Source: Cyanobacteria bacterium M_surface_7_m2_037
GTDB taxonomy: Bacteria > Cyanobacteriota > Cyanobacteriia > PCC-6307 > Cyanobiaceae
Reading direction: 5' to 3'
Length of the DNA stretch: 21,627 bases
Assembly: GCA_016882585.1 (NCBI GenBank)
Contig: VGPP01000012.1
Location: 1 to 21,627, forward strand
Part shown: piece by piece, positions 14,747-21,627 of the stretch
How positions within the stretch are numbered: position 1 is the stretch's first letter
How the letters are laid out: each line of letters starts with the position of its first letter
Position numbers and translations under genes: made by a program
Notes under the pieces: model-generated
Database searches by the model: none
What the model was told of the DNA's origin: nothing
What the model saw: the letters and a program-made list of their open reading frames with translations, nothing else

Positions 14747-15865
14747 ATGATGCGCCTCTCAAGCCGCCCATCCCTGCTCAGCGCTCTCCTGCTGGCAGGC
14801 CTGCTCAGTGCCTGCAGTGGCGGGCTGCCAGGCCGGCGCGGCGGCGACCCCACCCGGGTCAGCGATGCCCCACCGAGCGCGGCGCTGCAACCCGGCAACA
14901 ACTTCATCGTGAACGCCGTCGACAAGGTGGGGCCGGCGGTGGTGCGCATCGACACGGTGCGGCGGGTGGTGAATCCGCTCGGCGGCCTGTTCGGCGGCGG
15001 CCCCTCGATTCAGCAGCAACAGGGTCAGGGATCGGGCTTCATCACCCGCTCCGATGGGGTGATCCTCACCAATGCCCACGTGGTGGAAGGGGCCAGCGAG
15101 GTGGGGGTGACCCTGCCCGATGGCCGTAGCTTCCGCGGCAAGGTGCTGGGCAGCGACCCGATCACCGATGTCGCCGTGGTGAAGGTGGCGGCAGCCGGCT
15201 TGCCGGTGGCCCCGCTGGGCGATTCAGCCAAGGTGCGCCCGGGCGAGTGGGCGATCGCCATCGGCAACCCCCTCGGCCTCGACAACACCGTGACCGCCGG
15301 CATCATCAGCGCCGTGCAGCGCACGAATGCGGTGGGTGAAGGCCAGCGGGTGCCCTACCTGCAGACCGACGCCGCCGTGAACCCCGGCAACAGCGGCGGG
15401 CCGCTGATCAACGAGCGCGGCCAGGTGATCGGCATCAACACGGCGATCCGCCAAGCCCCCGGAGCGGGCCTGAGCTTCGCGATCCCGATCAACCTCGGCC
15501 GCCAGATCGCAGCGCAGATCCTGGAAAACGGCCGCGCCTCTCATCCTTATATCGGTGTGCGCCTGCAAGCACTCACCCCGCAGCTGGCCCGCGAGGTGAA
15601 TGCCACCAACGCTGAATGCCGCCTGCCGGAAACCAATGGTGTGGTGGTGGTGGAGGTGATGCCGGGCAGTCCGGCCGCACGGGGTGGCCTGCGCTCCTGC
15701 GACCTGATCGAACGGGTGGGCAAAACCGAGGTGGACAACCCTTCGGAGGTGCAGGTGGCGGTGGATCAGGGCCGCGTCGGTGAGCCGCTCACCGTGCAGG
15801 TGCAGCGCGGGGAACAGCAGCTCAACCTCCAGGTGCAGCCCGCCGAGCTGCCGCGCCAGAACTGA
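14747..15865 (+). CDS. HtrA/Deg-family serine protease, predicted lipoprotein
   Basis: Trypsin-like protease with one PDZ domain, 372 aa, for envelope protein quality control. A lipoprotein signal peptide is visible: a short basic n-region, the hydrophobic stretch LLSALLLAGLLSAC and C23 as lipidation site (lipobox L-S-A-C). The catalytic triad is H111 (LTNAHVVEG), D141 (ITDVAVVKV) and S216 (GNSGGPL). The PDZ domain (about residues 265-360) contains VVVVEVMPGSPAARGGL. It corresponds to the cyanobacterial HtrA/HhoA/HhoB group, and which paralogue cannot be told. Start at 14747 or the adjacent ATG at 14750; the TTG at 14741 is less likely. It is divergent from dnaA and followed after 4 nt by the DUF2064 gene. 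Confidence 0.93.
   Translation: MMRLSSRPSLLSALLLAGLLSACSGGLPGRRGGDPTRVSDAPPSAALQPGNNFIVNAVDKVGPAVVRIDTVRRVVNPLGGLFGGGPSIQQQQGQGSGFITRSDGVILTNAHVVEGASEVGVTLPDGRSFRGKVLGSDPITDVAVVKVAAAGLPVAPLGDSAKVRPGEWAIAIGNPLGLDNTVTAGIISAVQRTNAVGEGQRVPYLQTDAAVNPGNSGGPLINERGQVIGINTAIRQAPGAGLSFAIPINLGRQIAAQILENGRASHPYIGVRLQALTPQLAREVNATNAECRLPETNGVVVVEVMPGSPAARGGLRSCDLIERVGKTEVDNPSEVQVAVDQGRVGEPLTVQVQRGEQQLNLQVQPAELPRQN
15251..15258. repeat. HIP1 octamer GCGATCGC, one of at least five in the window
   Basis: The cyanobacterial highly iterated palindrome occurs here and at 12932-12939, 13868-13875, 14004-14011 and 21170-21177, all inside genes. For a sequence of about 65% GC I would expect roughly one copy in this length, so the motif is enriched. 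HIP1 is a hallmark of many cyanobacterial genomes and supports the assignment of the host. Confidence 0.75.
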
Positions 15866-15869
15866 AGCG

Positions 15870-16535
15870 ATGCCGATCGCGCGCGGCCAGCTGGTGGTGC
15901 TGGCCCGCTGGCCCGCTCCAGGCCGTTGCAAACAACGCCTGGCGGCCAGCTGCGGCTCCAGCCGATTGGCGGCGGCCATGCAGCGCCGGCTCAGCTGGCA
16001 CACGCTGCACACGGCAGCCGCCGCCGCTCACCGCTGCAACGCGGAGCTGCTGCTGTCGGCCTCGGGCCTGGGGCCGCGGGCCCTGCGCCGCTGGGGAGAA
16101 CAGCTCCAGCGCTCGATGGCCGCTCCCCTGCGGTGGGCTCTGCAACAGGGGGGCAACCTGGGCTGCCGCATGCATCGCCAGCTGCAACAGGGGTTCGAGC
16201 AGGGGTTCGAGCAGGTGGTGCTGATCGGCAGCGACCTGCCCGATCTGCAGAGCGCCGATCTGGAGCAGGCCTTTGCCCTGCTCGAGCAACACGATCTGGT
16301 GTTGGGGCCCGCCGCGGATGGTGGCTACTGGCTGATCGGGATCACGCGCCACGGCTTGCAGCGCAGCGGTGCTGCCCTGTTCAGCGGCATTCCCTGGAGC
16401 AGTGATCAGGTGCTGAGCCTCAGCCTGGAGCGCGCAGCGCAACGAAGCCTCAGGGTGGCCCTGCTGCGCCAGCAAAGCGACCTCGATGGCCGCTCGGCGC
16501 TGGAGCCCTGGTTGCTGCTGAATCGGGATCGATGA
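15870..16535 (+). CDS. DUF2064 / TIGR04282-like transferase (GT-A-type fold)
   Basis: Protein of 221 aa related to the TIGR04282 (DUF2064) family of glycosyl- or nucleotidyltransferase-like proteins. Signatures are LVVLARWPAPGRCKQRL near the N-terminus, VVLIGSDLPDL with the metal-binding-type S121-D122-L123-P124, and GPAADGGYWLIGI (146-158). Substrate unknown. The ATG at 15870 is 4 nt after the protease stop; a longer upstream frame merely overlaps the protease gene. A 12-bp tandem duplication encodes QGFEQGFEQ at about residues 107-115. In many bacteria this family is adjacent or fused to a TIGR04283 glycosyltransferase; here that partner lies one gene downstream, beyond the bestrophin. Confidence 0.82.
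   Translation: MPIARGQLVVLARWPAPGRCKQRLAASCGSSRLAAAMQRRLSWHTLHTAAAAAHRCNAELLLSASGLGPRALRRWGEQLQRSMAAPLRWALQQGGNLGCRMHRQLQQGFEQGFEQVVLIGSDLPDLQSADLEQAFALLEQHDLVLGPAADGGYWLIGITRHGLQRSGAALFSGIPWSSDQVLSLSLERAAQRSLRVALLRQQSDLDGRSALEPWLLLNRDR
16188..16211 (+). repeat. 12-bp tandem duplication inside the DUF2064 gene
   Basis: CAGGGGTTCGAG occurs twice in direct succession (16188-16199 and 16200-16211), adding four residues (QGFE) in frame just before the strand that leads to the SDLP motif. It looks like a recent slippage event, and copy number may vary between strains. Confidence 0.8.
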
Positions 16536-16557
16536 TGCGTTCACGCGCCGCCCGCCG

Positions 16558-17475
16558 ATGAGCTCACCGCCCCCGAAGCTGGCCCACCGCAATGCCCTGC
16601 GGGTGGCAGGCCAGCTGGTGTTGCGGATGCGTTGGGATCTGCTGTTGATGGCCGCTCTCTGCGGCCTGGCTCTTTTGGTGGAGCAGCTGGCCGGTGCCAA
16701 CCGGATGAGCCTGATCGACGACTCCGGTCTGTCGATGCTGGGCATTGCGGTGTCGATCTTCGTGGCCTTCCGCAACACCCAGGCGATCAACCGTTGGTGG
16801 GAAGCACGCATCCTCTGGGGCTCGATCACCAACAGCAGCCGCCACTGGCGTGACACCCTGCAAACCCTGCTCGGTGGCGAGAGCCGGCTCCGGCCCCAGC
16901 AACAGCAGCTGGTGGGATTGCAGGTGCTGCAGTGCTGGCTGCTCAACTTCGAGCTGCGGGGCTTCTGGCGCCCTGATGCCCGGGCGCGCGTGAGCGATCT
17001 CTGCCGCGGCCTTGGCCTGCCGGATGGTGTGAGCGTTCGCACCACGATGACGCTCCGGGCTGATCTGATCGGCCGGCTGTATCAGCAGGGGGCGGTGAAC
17101 GACTGGGGGCGCGATGCCCTGCTGCGGGGCATGGAGCAATTCACCAATGCCATGGGTGCGTTGCAGCGCATCCGCAACACGCCGCTGCCGCCCACCTACG
17201 ACGTGTTCATCCGCCTGATCTGCTGGCTGTACGGCTACACGCTGTTCGGCACCTTCTCCAGCCGCGGCTCCGCCTTCACGGGCCTGCTGTTGTTTCTGGG
17301 CTTTGTGAGTGCAGAGCGCATCGGTGCCTATGTGGAAGGGCCCTTCGATCAAGACGGCAGCAGTTTCTGCGTGCCCATGGATGTGGTGTGCCGCACAATC
17401 AGCGCCGATCTCCTCGATCCCCACCACCCCCTGGCTGAGCTGCCGATCAGCAACGACCCCAGCCTCTGGTCATGA
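16558..17475 (+). CDS. Bestrophin-family (UPF0187) anion channel
   Basis: Membrane protein of 305 aa in the bestrophin/YneE family. The family signature RWWEARILWG (79-88), followed by a Ser-Arg, is intact. Hydrophobic segments lie at about 27-45, 59-76, 216-235 and 240-257, as expected for the four-helix bestrophin core, with a final FCVPMDVVCRTI and a short tail. Members conduct chloride, bicarbonate or other anions; algal bestrophins in the thylakoid membrane supply bicarbonate for the CO2-concentrating mechanism. Here the gene is about 3.3 kb downstream of the CO2-uptake genes, but in a different transcription unit. It begins 22 nt after the DUF2064 stop without a clear ribosome site and overlaps the next gene by 4 nt (ATGA). 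The anion specificity is unknown. Confidence 0.88.
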   Translation: MSSPPPKLAHRNALRVAGQLVLRMRWDLLLMAALCGLALLVEQLAGANRMSLIDDSGLSMLGIAVSIFVAFRNTQAINRWWEARILWGSITNSSRHWRDTLQTLLGGESRLRPQQQQLVGLQVLQCWLLNFELRGFWRPDARARVSDLCRGLGLPDGVSVRTTMTLRADLIGRLYQQGAVNDWGRDALLRGMEQFTNAMGALQRIRNTPLPPTYDVFIRLICWLYGYTLFGTFSSRGSAFTGLLLFLGFVSAERIGAYVEGPFDQDGSSFCVPMDVVCRTISADLLDPHHPLAELPISNDPSLWS

Positions 17476-18191
17476 GCGCAGCCCCCCTGGCGGTGGTAGT
17501 GCCCAGCTTCAACGAAGCCGCACGCTTACCCCTCCTGCTGGCCGATCTGGCGGCCGCTCCCGCCGGTTTGATGGCAGAGCTGGTGGTGGTGGATGGCGGC
17601 AGCCGTGATGGCACGCCCGAGCTGGCCCGCCTGGGCGGAGCTCAGGTGCTGCACACCGAAGCCAGCCGTGGATGGCAACTGCAGCGTGGCGTGGCAGCCA
17701 CAACGGCTCCCTGGCTGTTGCTGTTGCATGCCGATGCCCGCCTGCAACCGGGGTGGCACGAGGCACTGCAGGGCGCGATGGCAGCGCCGGAAGCGGCCTG
17801 GGCCTTCGATCTCGCAGTGGCGGGGCCAGGGCTGCCGCTGCGGCTGCTCGAGCTGGCGGTGCGGCTGCGCAGCCAACTGCGACAACTGCCCTATGGCGAT
17901 CAAGGGTTACTGCTGCCCCGCACCCTGCTGGCGCGTGCGGGGGGCATCCCACCGCTGCCGTTGATGGAGGATCTGCTCTTGATCCAACGGCTGCAGCGCC
18001 TGGCTCCGATCCGCCGGCTGGAATGCCCCCTGTTGGTGCATGGCCGCCGCTGGCAACGCCATGGGGTGCTTGCAACGGCCTGGCGCAATGCCCGTTTGCG
18101 GCAAGCCTGGCGGCGGGGCATCAGCCCACAGCAACTGGCTGTTCGCTATTACGGCAGCGATGGTGCAAAAGCGCTGATCTCGCCAGAATGA
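17472..18191 (+). CDS. Family 2 glycosyltransferase, TIGR04283-like
   Basis: GT-A-fold glycosyltransferase, 239 aa. The N-terminal strand VVVPSFNEAARL (8-19), the nucleotide-binding VVVDGGSRDGT (38-48) and HAD (86-88) in the DxD position are typical of the TIGR04283 group; QLPYGDQGLLLPR and PLMEDLLLIQRL follow in the acceptor half. There is no membrane anchor. Donor and acceptor are unknown. The start overlaps the bestrophin stop by 4 nt, implying translational coupling. Together with the DUF2064 gene this is the common TIGR04282/TIGR04283 pair, split here by the bestrophin gene. Confidence 0.85.
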   Translation: MSAAPLAVVVPSFNEAARLPLLLADLAAAPAGLMAELVVVDGGSRDGTPELARLGGAQVLHTEASRGWQLQRGVAATTAPWLLLLHADARLQPGWHEALQGAMAAPEAAWAFDLAVAGPGLPLRLLELAVRLRSQLRQLPYGDQGLLLPRTLLARAGGIPPLPLMEDLLLIQRLQRLAPIRRLECPLLVHGRRWQRHGVLATAWRNARLRQAWRRGISPQQLAVRYYGSDGAKALISPE

Positions 18192-18216
18192 GGCCTGGCT
18201 GTGGCTGGGCAAAACG

Positions 18217-20394
18217 ATGGGGGCGCGCCTGGGTGAGCCCAACCGCTGGAGGCGCAGCATCCGCCGCGAGTGGCAATGCCAGCGCCGCGACCACCCCCGC
18301 CGGCTCCAGAGCGCGCTGCTGATCTGGATGGTGCTCAGCGCTTCGCTGGCCGGGGTGCTGCTGCAGCAACGCTGGCAGCTCCAACAACAGCGCCAGAGCC
18401 GCCAGGGGCAAACGGATCAGGGCCTGCTGGAGCTGCGGGTGAACAGCCACAAGATCACAGCGCTCGATTGGGGGCACTGGGATCCGCTCTATGCCTACGC
18501 CGGAGGAGACGATCCCAGTTTCGAGAGCCGCGAGCTCGCCAACTCCTCGATCATTCAAGACGGCCAAGGCCTGGTGATCGTCGATGCCAAGCAGCACCCG
18601 TTGCTGGCCCGGGGCAGCGCCATCGGCGCCGGCTTATCGGCGGAGCTGAGCCGCTGCCTGAACACCCATCTCCAGCAGCTGGCAGCCCGCAGCCGAGCGG
18701 GTCAGGGTGATCGGGCCTATGGCTTCTACTGCCAGGCGGGCCAGCAATCGCTGCTGGGCGCCGGCACCGCGATCCGGCGCAGCGGCAGCACAGGGCCTGA
18801 ACGGGGCTGGCTGATGCACTTCAGCCGCATCGAACGGCCCAGCTACAACGCGGCGGTGAATCAGGCCTTCAGCCGCATCAACGCCAGCTTGAGCAGCGCC
18901 CCGGGGCAAGCGGGCACCGCAGCCCCGGCCGTGAGCGAATTGCTACCGAACAACCAGGTGCTCACGCTGAAGCCGGCCGTGCCGGCCTGGCAGCAGCTCT
19001 GGTTTGCTGCGGAGGGCATGGCCCCGGGCTGGCTCGGCGTGAATGCCCTGGTGGCCATCGCTGCAGGCGGAAGCCTGCTGAGCCTGCGGCAGTTGCGCCA
19101 ACGGGATGTGCAACTGGAGCGCGCCCGCAGAAACCAGCTGCGCCTGCTGCGGCAGGAGTTGCCGGGGCCGCTGCTCAGCCGCAGCGAACTGCTGCAGACC
19201 ATCAGCCAGCCCGCATCGGGGGAGACGCCACAGAGCCTGCGCAACGAGCTCTGGATTGCGGCGCTGCAGGTGAAGGTGATGCTGTTCCGCGATGCGATCC
19301 GCCAACGCAGCGAAGCCCAGAACCAGGCCCTGGCTTGGCTGGGGGAACGGCTGCAGCAACTGGAGCCCACCCGCCACCTGGCCCTGGGCGAAGACAACAC
19401 CCTACTGCAGGTGATCGAGCCCCTGAGCAGCGAGGCCCACGAGGAACACCGCCAGATCGAGCAGCAGCTACAGGAGCTCCAGCAGGCGATGGCGGATGTG
19501 ATGCAGCTGGCGGTGGGCGGGATCCTCACCCGCCTCGACAGCAACGACATCACGCAGCAACTGGCCGATCTAGCCCTGGTGCTCTCCCTGGGTGACAGCA
19601 GCGGCGGAATCCGGCACATGCCCGAGGGTGTGGCCGAGTCAGCCCGGGACTTACGGCGCCAGCAAAGCCGCGACTTTCATCTCAACCGCTCCTTTGAAAC
19701 GCTCCAAGACCACCGCTACGCGCTGGAGCCCGTGCTGGAGCGCGTGGGGGATGGCTGGCAGCCGGCCTACAGCGAAATGCTGTTCCGCCTGCCGCAGGAG
19801 CTGGAGGGCTCGATCAGCGTGCAGGAGCTGGTGCTGGCCCTGGAGCGGAACCAGAACATCCACTTGCTCGATCAGCTGATGCTGCGGCGCGCCATTGCGC
19901 TGCTGCGCGAGCCGGAGCATGCGGATCAGGCACTGGGTGTGAACATCTCCGCCGTGAGCTTCGGATCGGATCGGCACATCAAGGCCCTGTTTGCCCAGTT
20001 GCGTGCGCTGCCGGAGACGGTGCGGCGCCGGCTTGTGCTGGAGGTCACCGAAACAGCCCTGGTGAACAGGCCGGAGCTCTGGGAGCAGCGCCTGCAACAG
20101 CTTCGGGATTTCAGCGTGCGCATCGCCATCGACGACTTCGGCGTGGGCTACGCCTCCATCGCCTATCTGTTTCAGTTCAAGCCCGACTTTCTCAAGCTCG
20201 ACCTCAGCTACAGCCAACGGCTCGATGACGCCAACGTGGATGCCCTGGTGAGCTTTCTGTTGCGGTATGGCGCACTCAACAACTGCGGCCTGATCCTCGA
20301 GGGCATCGAAACCAACGAACAGCTCCACTACTGGCAGCAGCGCGGTGTGCAGCTTTTCCAGGGCTATCTGTTCCGCAACCAACCAACCGGCTGA
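18217..20394 (+). CDS. Membrane-bound sensor with CHASE4-like domain, degenerate GGDEF and EAL phosphodiesterase domain
   Basis: Signalling protein of 725 aa, probably a cyclic-di-GMP phosphodiesterase. A basic N-terminus precedes TM1 (about 33-50); residues 55-265 form an extracytoplasmic sensor with DWGHWDPLYAY, a CHASE4-like signature; TM2 lies at about 271-290; a helical region follows. Residues of about 300-490 resemble a GGDEF domain whose signature is replaced by GEDNT (391-395), so no cyclase activity is expected. The C-terminal EAL domain keeps the catalytic set: E520 (reading EML for EAL), N576, E609 in LEVTE, D639/D640 in DDFGVGYAS, K660 in FLKLD and E695/E698 in EGIET. It therefore looks catalytically competent. 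It starts 25 nt after the glycosyltransferase with no strong ribosome site. It converges with the GNAT gene at 3 nt distance. Confidence 0.82.
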   Translation: MGARLGEPNRWRRSIRREWQCQRRDHPRRLQSALLIWMVLSASLAGVLLQQRWQLQQQRQSRQGQTDQGLLELRVNSHKITALDWGHWDPLYAYAGGDDPSFESRELANSSIIQDGQGLVIVDAKQHPLLARGSAIGAGLSAELSRCLNTHLQQLAARSRAGQGDRAYGFYCQAGQQSLLGAGTAIRRSGSTGPERGWLMHFSRIERPSYNAAVNQAFSRINASLSSAPGQAGTAAPAVSELLPNNQVLTLKPAVPAWQQLWFAAEGMAPGWLGVNALVAIAAGGSLLSLRQLRQRDVQLERARRNQLRLLRQELPGPLLSRSELLQTISQPASGETPQSLRNELWIAALQVKVMLFRDAIRQRSEAQNQALAWLGERLQQLEPTRHLALGEDNTLLQVIEPLSSEAHEEHRQIEQQLQELQQAMADVMQLAVGGILTRLDSNDITQQLADLALVLSLGDSSGGIRHMPEGVAESARDLRRQQSRDFHLNRSFETLQDHRYALEPVLERVGDGWQPAYSEMLFRLPQELEGSISVQELVLALERNQNIHLLDQLMLRRAIALLREPEHADQALGVNISAVSFGSDRHIKALFAQLRALPETVRRRLVLEVTETALVNRPELWEQRLQQLRDFSVRIAIDDFGVGYASIAYLFQFKPDFLKLDLSYSQRLDDANVDALVSFLLRYGALNNCGLILEGIETNEQLHYWQQRGVQLFQGYLFRNQPTG

Positions 20395-20397
20395 CGC

Positions 20398-20898
20398 TCA
20401 GGGGGCGTACCAGAAGGCGCAGCGGCGCTGCTGCGGCTCCAGCTGCCACCCCTGGGCGCCATAGAACTCCACGACACCCGGATCCGCGAACAGGGTGACC
20501 CGCTCCACCTGCTGATCCCGCAGCAGATCGATCACGTAGCTCATCAGCTGCTTGCCCAGCCCCACGCCCTGATAGAGGGGGTGCACCGCCACATCCCACA
20601 CGGTGGCTTCGATCACGCCATCGCCGGTGCAGCGGGCAAAGCCCACCAGGCGGGGAAGGCGTGGATCGTGCCGCCACAGGCCCACCACCAGCAGGCTGTT
20701 CTCAAGGGCCTTGCGCACGCGCCGCAGGGGACGGCGGCTCCACCCCACCGCATCGCAGAGCTGCTCCAGTTCGTAGAGATCGATCTCCCGCTGGGTGCTG
20801 AGCACCAGGCTCAGCTGCGGATTCGGCGTGGGGCACAGCCGGTAGCCCTGCCCGTAGAGGACATCCAGCTCGGTGGGGGGAGAACTAAGCATTGGCAT
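20398..20898 (-). CDS. GNAT-family N-acetyltransferase
   Basis: Acetyl-CoA-dependent acetyltransferase, 166 aa. Motif A is VAVHPLYQGVGLGKQLM with the acetyl-CoA loop Q110-G111-V112-G113-L114-G115-K116; motif B is FADPGVVEFYGAQGW (137-151), and the end has CAFWY. This pattern, including the N-terminal YELEQLCDAVGWSRRP, resembles the Ycf52/plastid GNAT group of cyanobacteria and plants; the substrate (protein N-terminus, lysine or arylalkylamine) cannot be told. The ATG at 20898 has a GGAGAGG ribosome site just upstream on the minus strand; the ATG at 20892 is an alternative. It is divergent from the hydrolase gene with only 27 bp between. Confidence 0.87.
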   Translation of the reverse strand: MPMLSSPPTELDVLYGQGYRLCPTPNPQLSLVLSTQREIDLYELEQLCDAVGWSRRPLRRVRKALENSLLVVGLWRHDPRLPRLVGFARCTGDGVIEATVWDVAVHPLYQGVGLGKQLMSYVIDLLRDQQVERVTLFADPGVVEFYGAQGWQLEPQQRRCAFWYAP

Positions 20899-20925
20899 GA
20901 TCCTCTCCCACTCTGGCCAAAGCTG

Positions 20926-21627
20926 ATGCAGGCTGGAGACCCTTCAACCACCGGAAGCCCCCTGGAGCGTTCTCCCCTGCTGGTGTGTGTGCATGGCTGG
21001 CTGCTCTCGGGGCGGCTGTGGCAGCCCCTCACCGCAGCGCTCAGCCCCGATTGGGACTGCTGGACGCCAGATCTACCGGGCTTCGGCGATGAGCCGCGGC
21101 CGCGGGGCCTGCAGCCCAGCCTGGCCAGCTACGGCCGCTGGCTCGCCGAAGCGGCCCGCGAGCAGGCCGGCGATCGCCCGCTGGTGCTGGTGGGCCATTC
21201 CCTGGGCGGCAGCCTGGTGGTGCATGCCGCCCAGCATCTGGGCTCGCAGCTGGCGGGTGTGGTGCAGGTGGCCTCGGGCGGCGGCGTGTTTCAGCCGCGG
21301 CCGTTTCGGATGGTGCGCCGCGGTGGTGCCGCCTTCCTGCGCTGGCGGCCGGGCTGGCTCGCCCAGCTGCCCGGCACCGCAGCCATCCGCAGCCCGCTGG
21401 TGGCCGATCTCCGCGCCGCCCGCGGGCTGCTGGCTTCGAGCATGCAGCGCGGTGCCGTGCGCCAGCTACCCAGCCTGGTGGCCCAGCTTCAGGTGCCCAG
21501 TCTCTGGCTGGTGGGCAGCCGCGACACGGTGATGGAGCCCCGCTACGTGCGCCATCTGGCGGGCTACAGCCCCGACCATCAGGTGGAGGTGCTGGAGGGC
21601 GAAGGGCACCTGCCCATGCGAACAGCG
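20926..21627 (+). CDS. Alpha/beta-fold hydrolase (3'-truncated by the window)
   Basis: Open frame of 234 codons from the ATG at 20926 to the window edge. It starts MQAGDPSTTGSPLERSPLLV and then shows the fold in order: VCVHGWLLSGRLW with the oxyanion-hole His-Gly, TPDLPGFGDEPRP, the nucleophile elbow VLVGHSLGGS (S92), the acid in LVGSRDTVM (D200) and the catalytic His in GEGHLPM (H228). All three catalytic residues fall in this fragment, so only the C-terminal tail is missing. The substrate is unknown; the fold covers esterases, lipases, haloperoxidases and menaquinone-pathway enzymes. No Shine-Dalgarno is obvious. The 27-bp gap to the GNAT gene must hold, or lie close to, both promoters. Confidence 0.85.
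   Translation, partial: MQAGDPSTTGSPLERSPLLVCVHGWLLSGRLWQPLTAALSPDWDCWTPDLPGFGDEPRPRGLQPSLASYGRWLAEAAREQAGDRPLVLVGHSLGGSLVVHAAQHLGSQLAGVVQVASGGGVFQPRPFRMVRRGGAAFLRWRPGWLAQLPGTAAIRSPLVADLRAARGLLASSMQRGAVRQLPSLVAQLQVPSLWLVGSRDTVMEPRYVRHLAGYSPDHQVEVLEGEGHLPMRTA

Noticed and set aside
13100..14800. Possible replication origin next to dnaA
   Set aside because: No cluster of TTATCCACA-like DnaA boxes, no AT-rich unwinding element and no dnaN or other origin neighbours are visible.
20987..21532. Open frame 20987-21532 on the plus strand as the terminal gene
   Set aside because: It is out of frame with the alpha/beta hydrolase at 20926-21627, which has the full catalytic triad; this frame is Cys/Arg/Trp-rich shadow sequence.

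Overview
The window reads as a GC-rich cyanobacterial chromosome of the alpha-cyanobacterial type (Cyanobium or Synechococcus-like). The grounds are an alpha-carboxysome operon (Rubisco, CsoS2, CsoSCA, CsoS4A/B and a BMC shell protein) joined to NDH-1 CO2-uptake genes, plus several copies of the cyanobacterial HIP1 octamer GCGATCGC. The genus is inferred from gene content and base composition, not from a search.

Region 1 (1-7454, + strand) is the carboxysome operon. In order it holds the 3' two thirds of cbbL, cbbS, csoS2, csoS3 (CsoSCA), csoS4A, csoS4B, a BMC-domain gene with a long Ala/Pro-rich N-terminal extension (csoS1E type), and a bacterioferritin-like diiron protein. Most junctions are 1-nt overlaps or gaps of 15 nt or less. 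The exceptions are cbbS-csoS2, a 179-nt spacer that folds on paper into three consecutive stem-loops, and csoS4B-csoS1E, a 93-nt spacer. The usual csoS1 gene would lie upstream, outside the window.

Region 2 (7493-13231, + strand) continues the CO2-concentrating theme. ndhF4, ndhD4 and chpX/cupB encode the low-affinity CO2-hydrating NDH-1 module. A degenerate pterin dehydratase-like Rubisco assembly factor (acRAF) and the AAA+ Rubisco activase CbbX follow and overlap by 14 nt. Together these genes make cytosolic bicarbonate, convert it to CO2 inside the shell, and fold, assemble and repair Rubisco.

Region 3 (13259-21627) is mixed. dnaA lies on the minus strand, convergent with cbbX. Divergent from dnaA is a + strand run: an HtrA/Deg-type lipoprotein protease, a DUF2064 (TIGR04282-like) transferase, a bestrophin-family anion channel, a TIGR04283-like glycosyltransferase and a CHASE4-like/degenerate GGDEF/EAL signalling protein. 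A minus-strand GNAT acetyltransferase follows, and then a divergent alpha/beta hydrolase that runs off the end of the window. The bestrophin sits between the two transferases and overlaps the second by 4 nt; because of the nearby carboxysome and CO2-uptake genes it is a candidate bicarbonate channel, which is inference.

I saw no insertion sequences, CRISPR arrays, tRNA or rRNA genes. No stretch over 300 bases lacks a gene. The main points for a second look are the structured cbbS-csoS2 spacer, a CsoS2 middle repeat that has lost both cysteines together, a Cys/His cluster in the CsoS2 N-terminal region, CbbX beside a green-type Rubisco, the bestrophin, and the degenerate GGDEF in the EAL protein.
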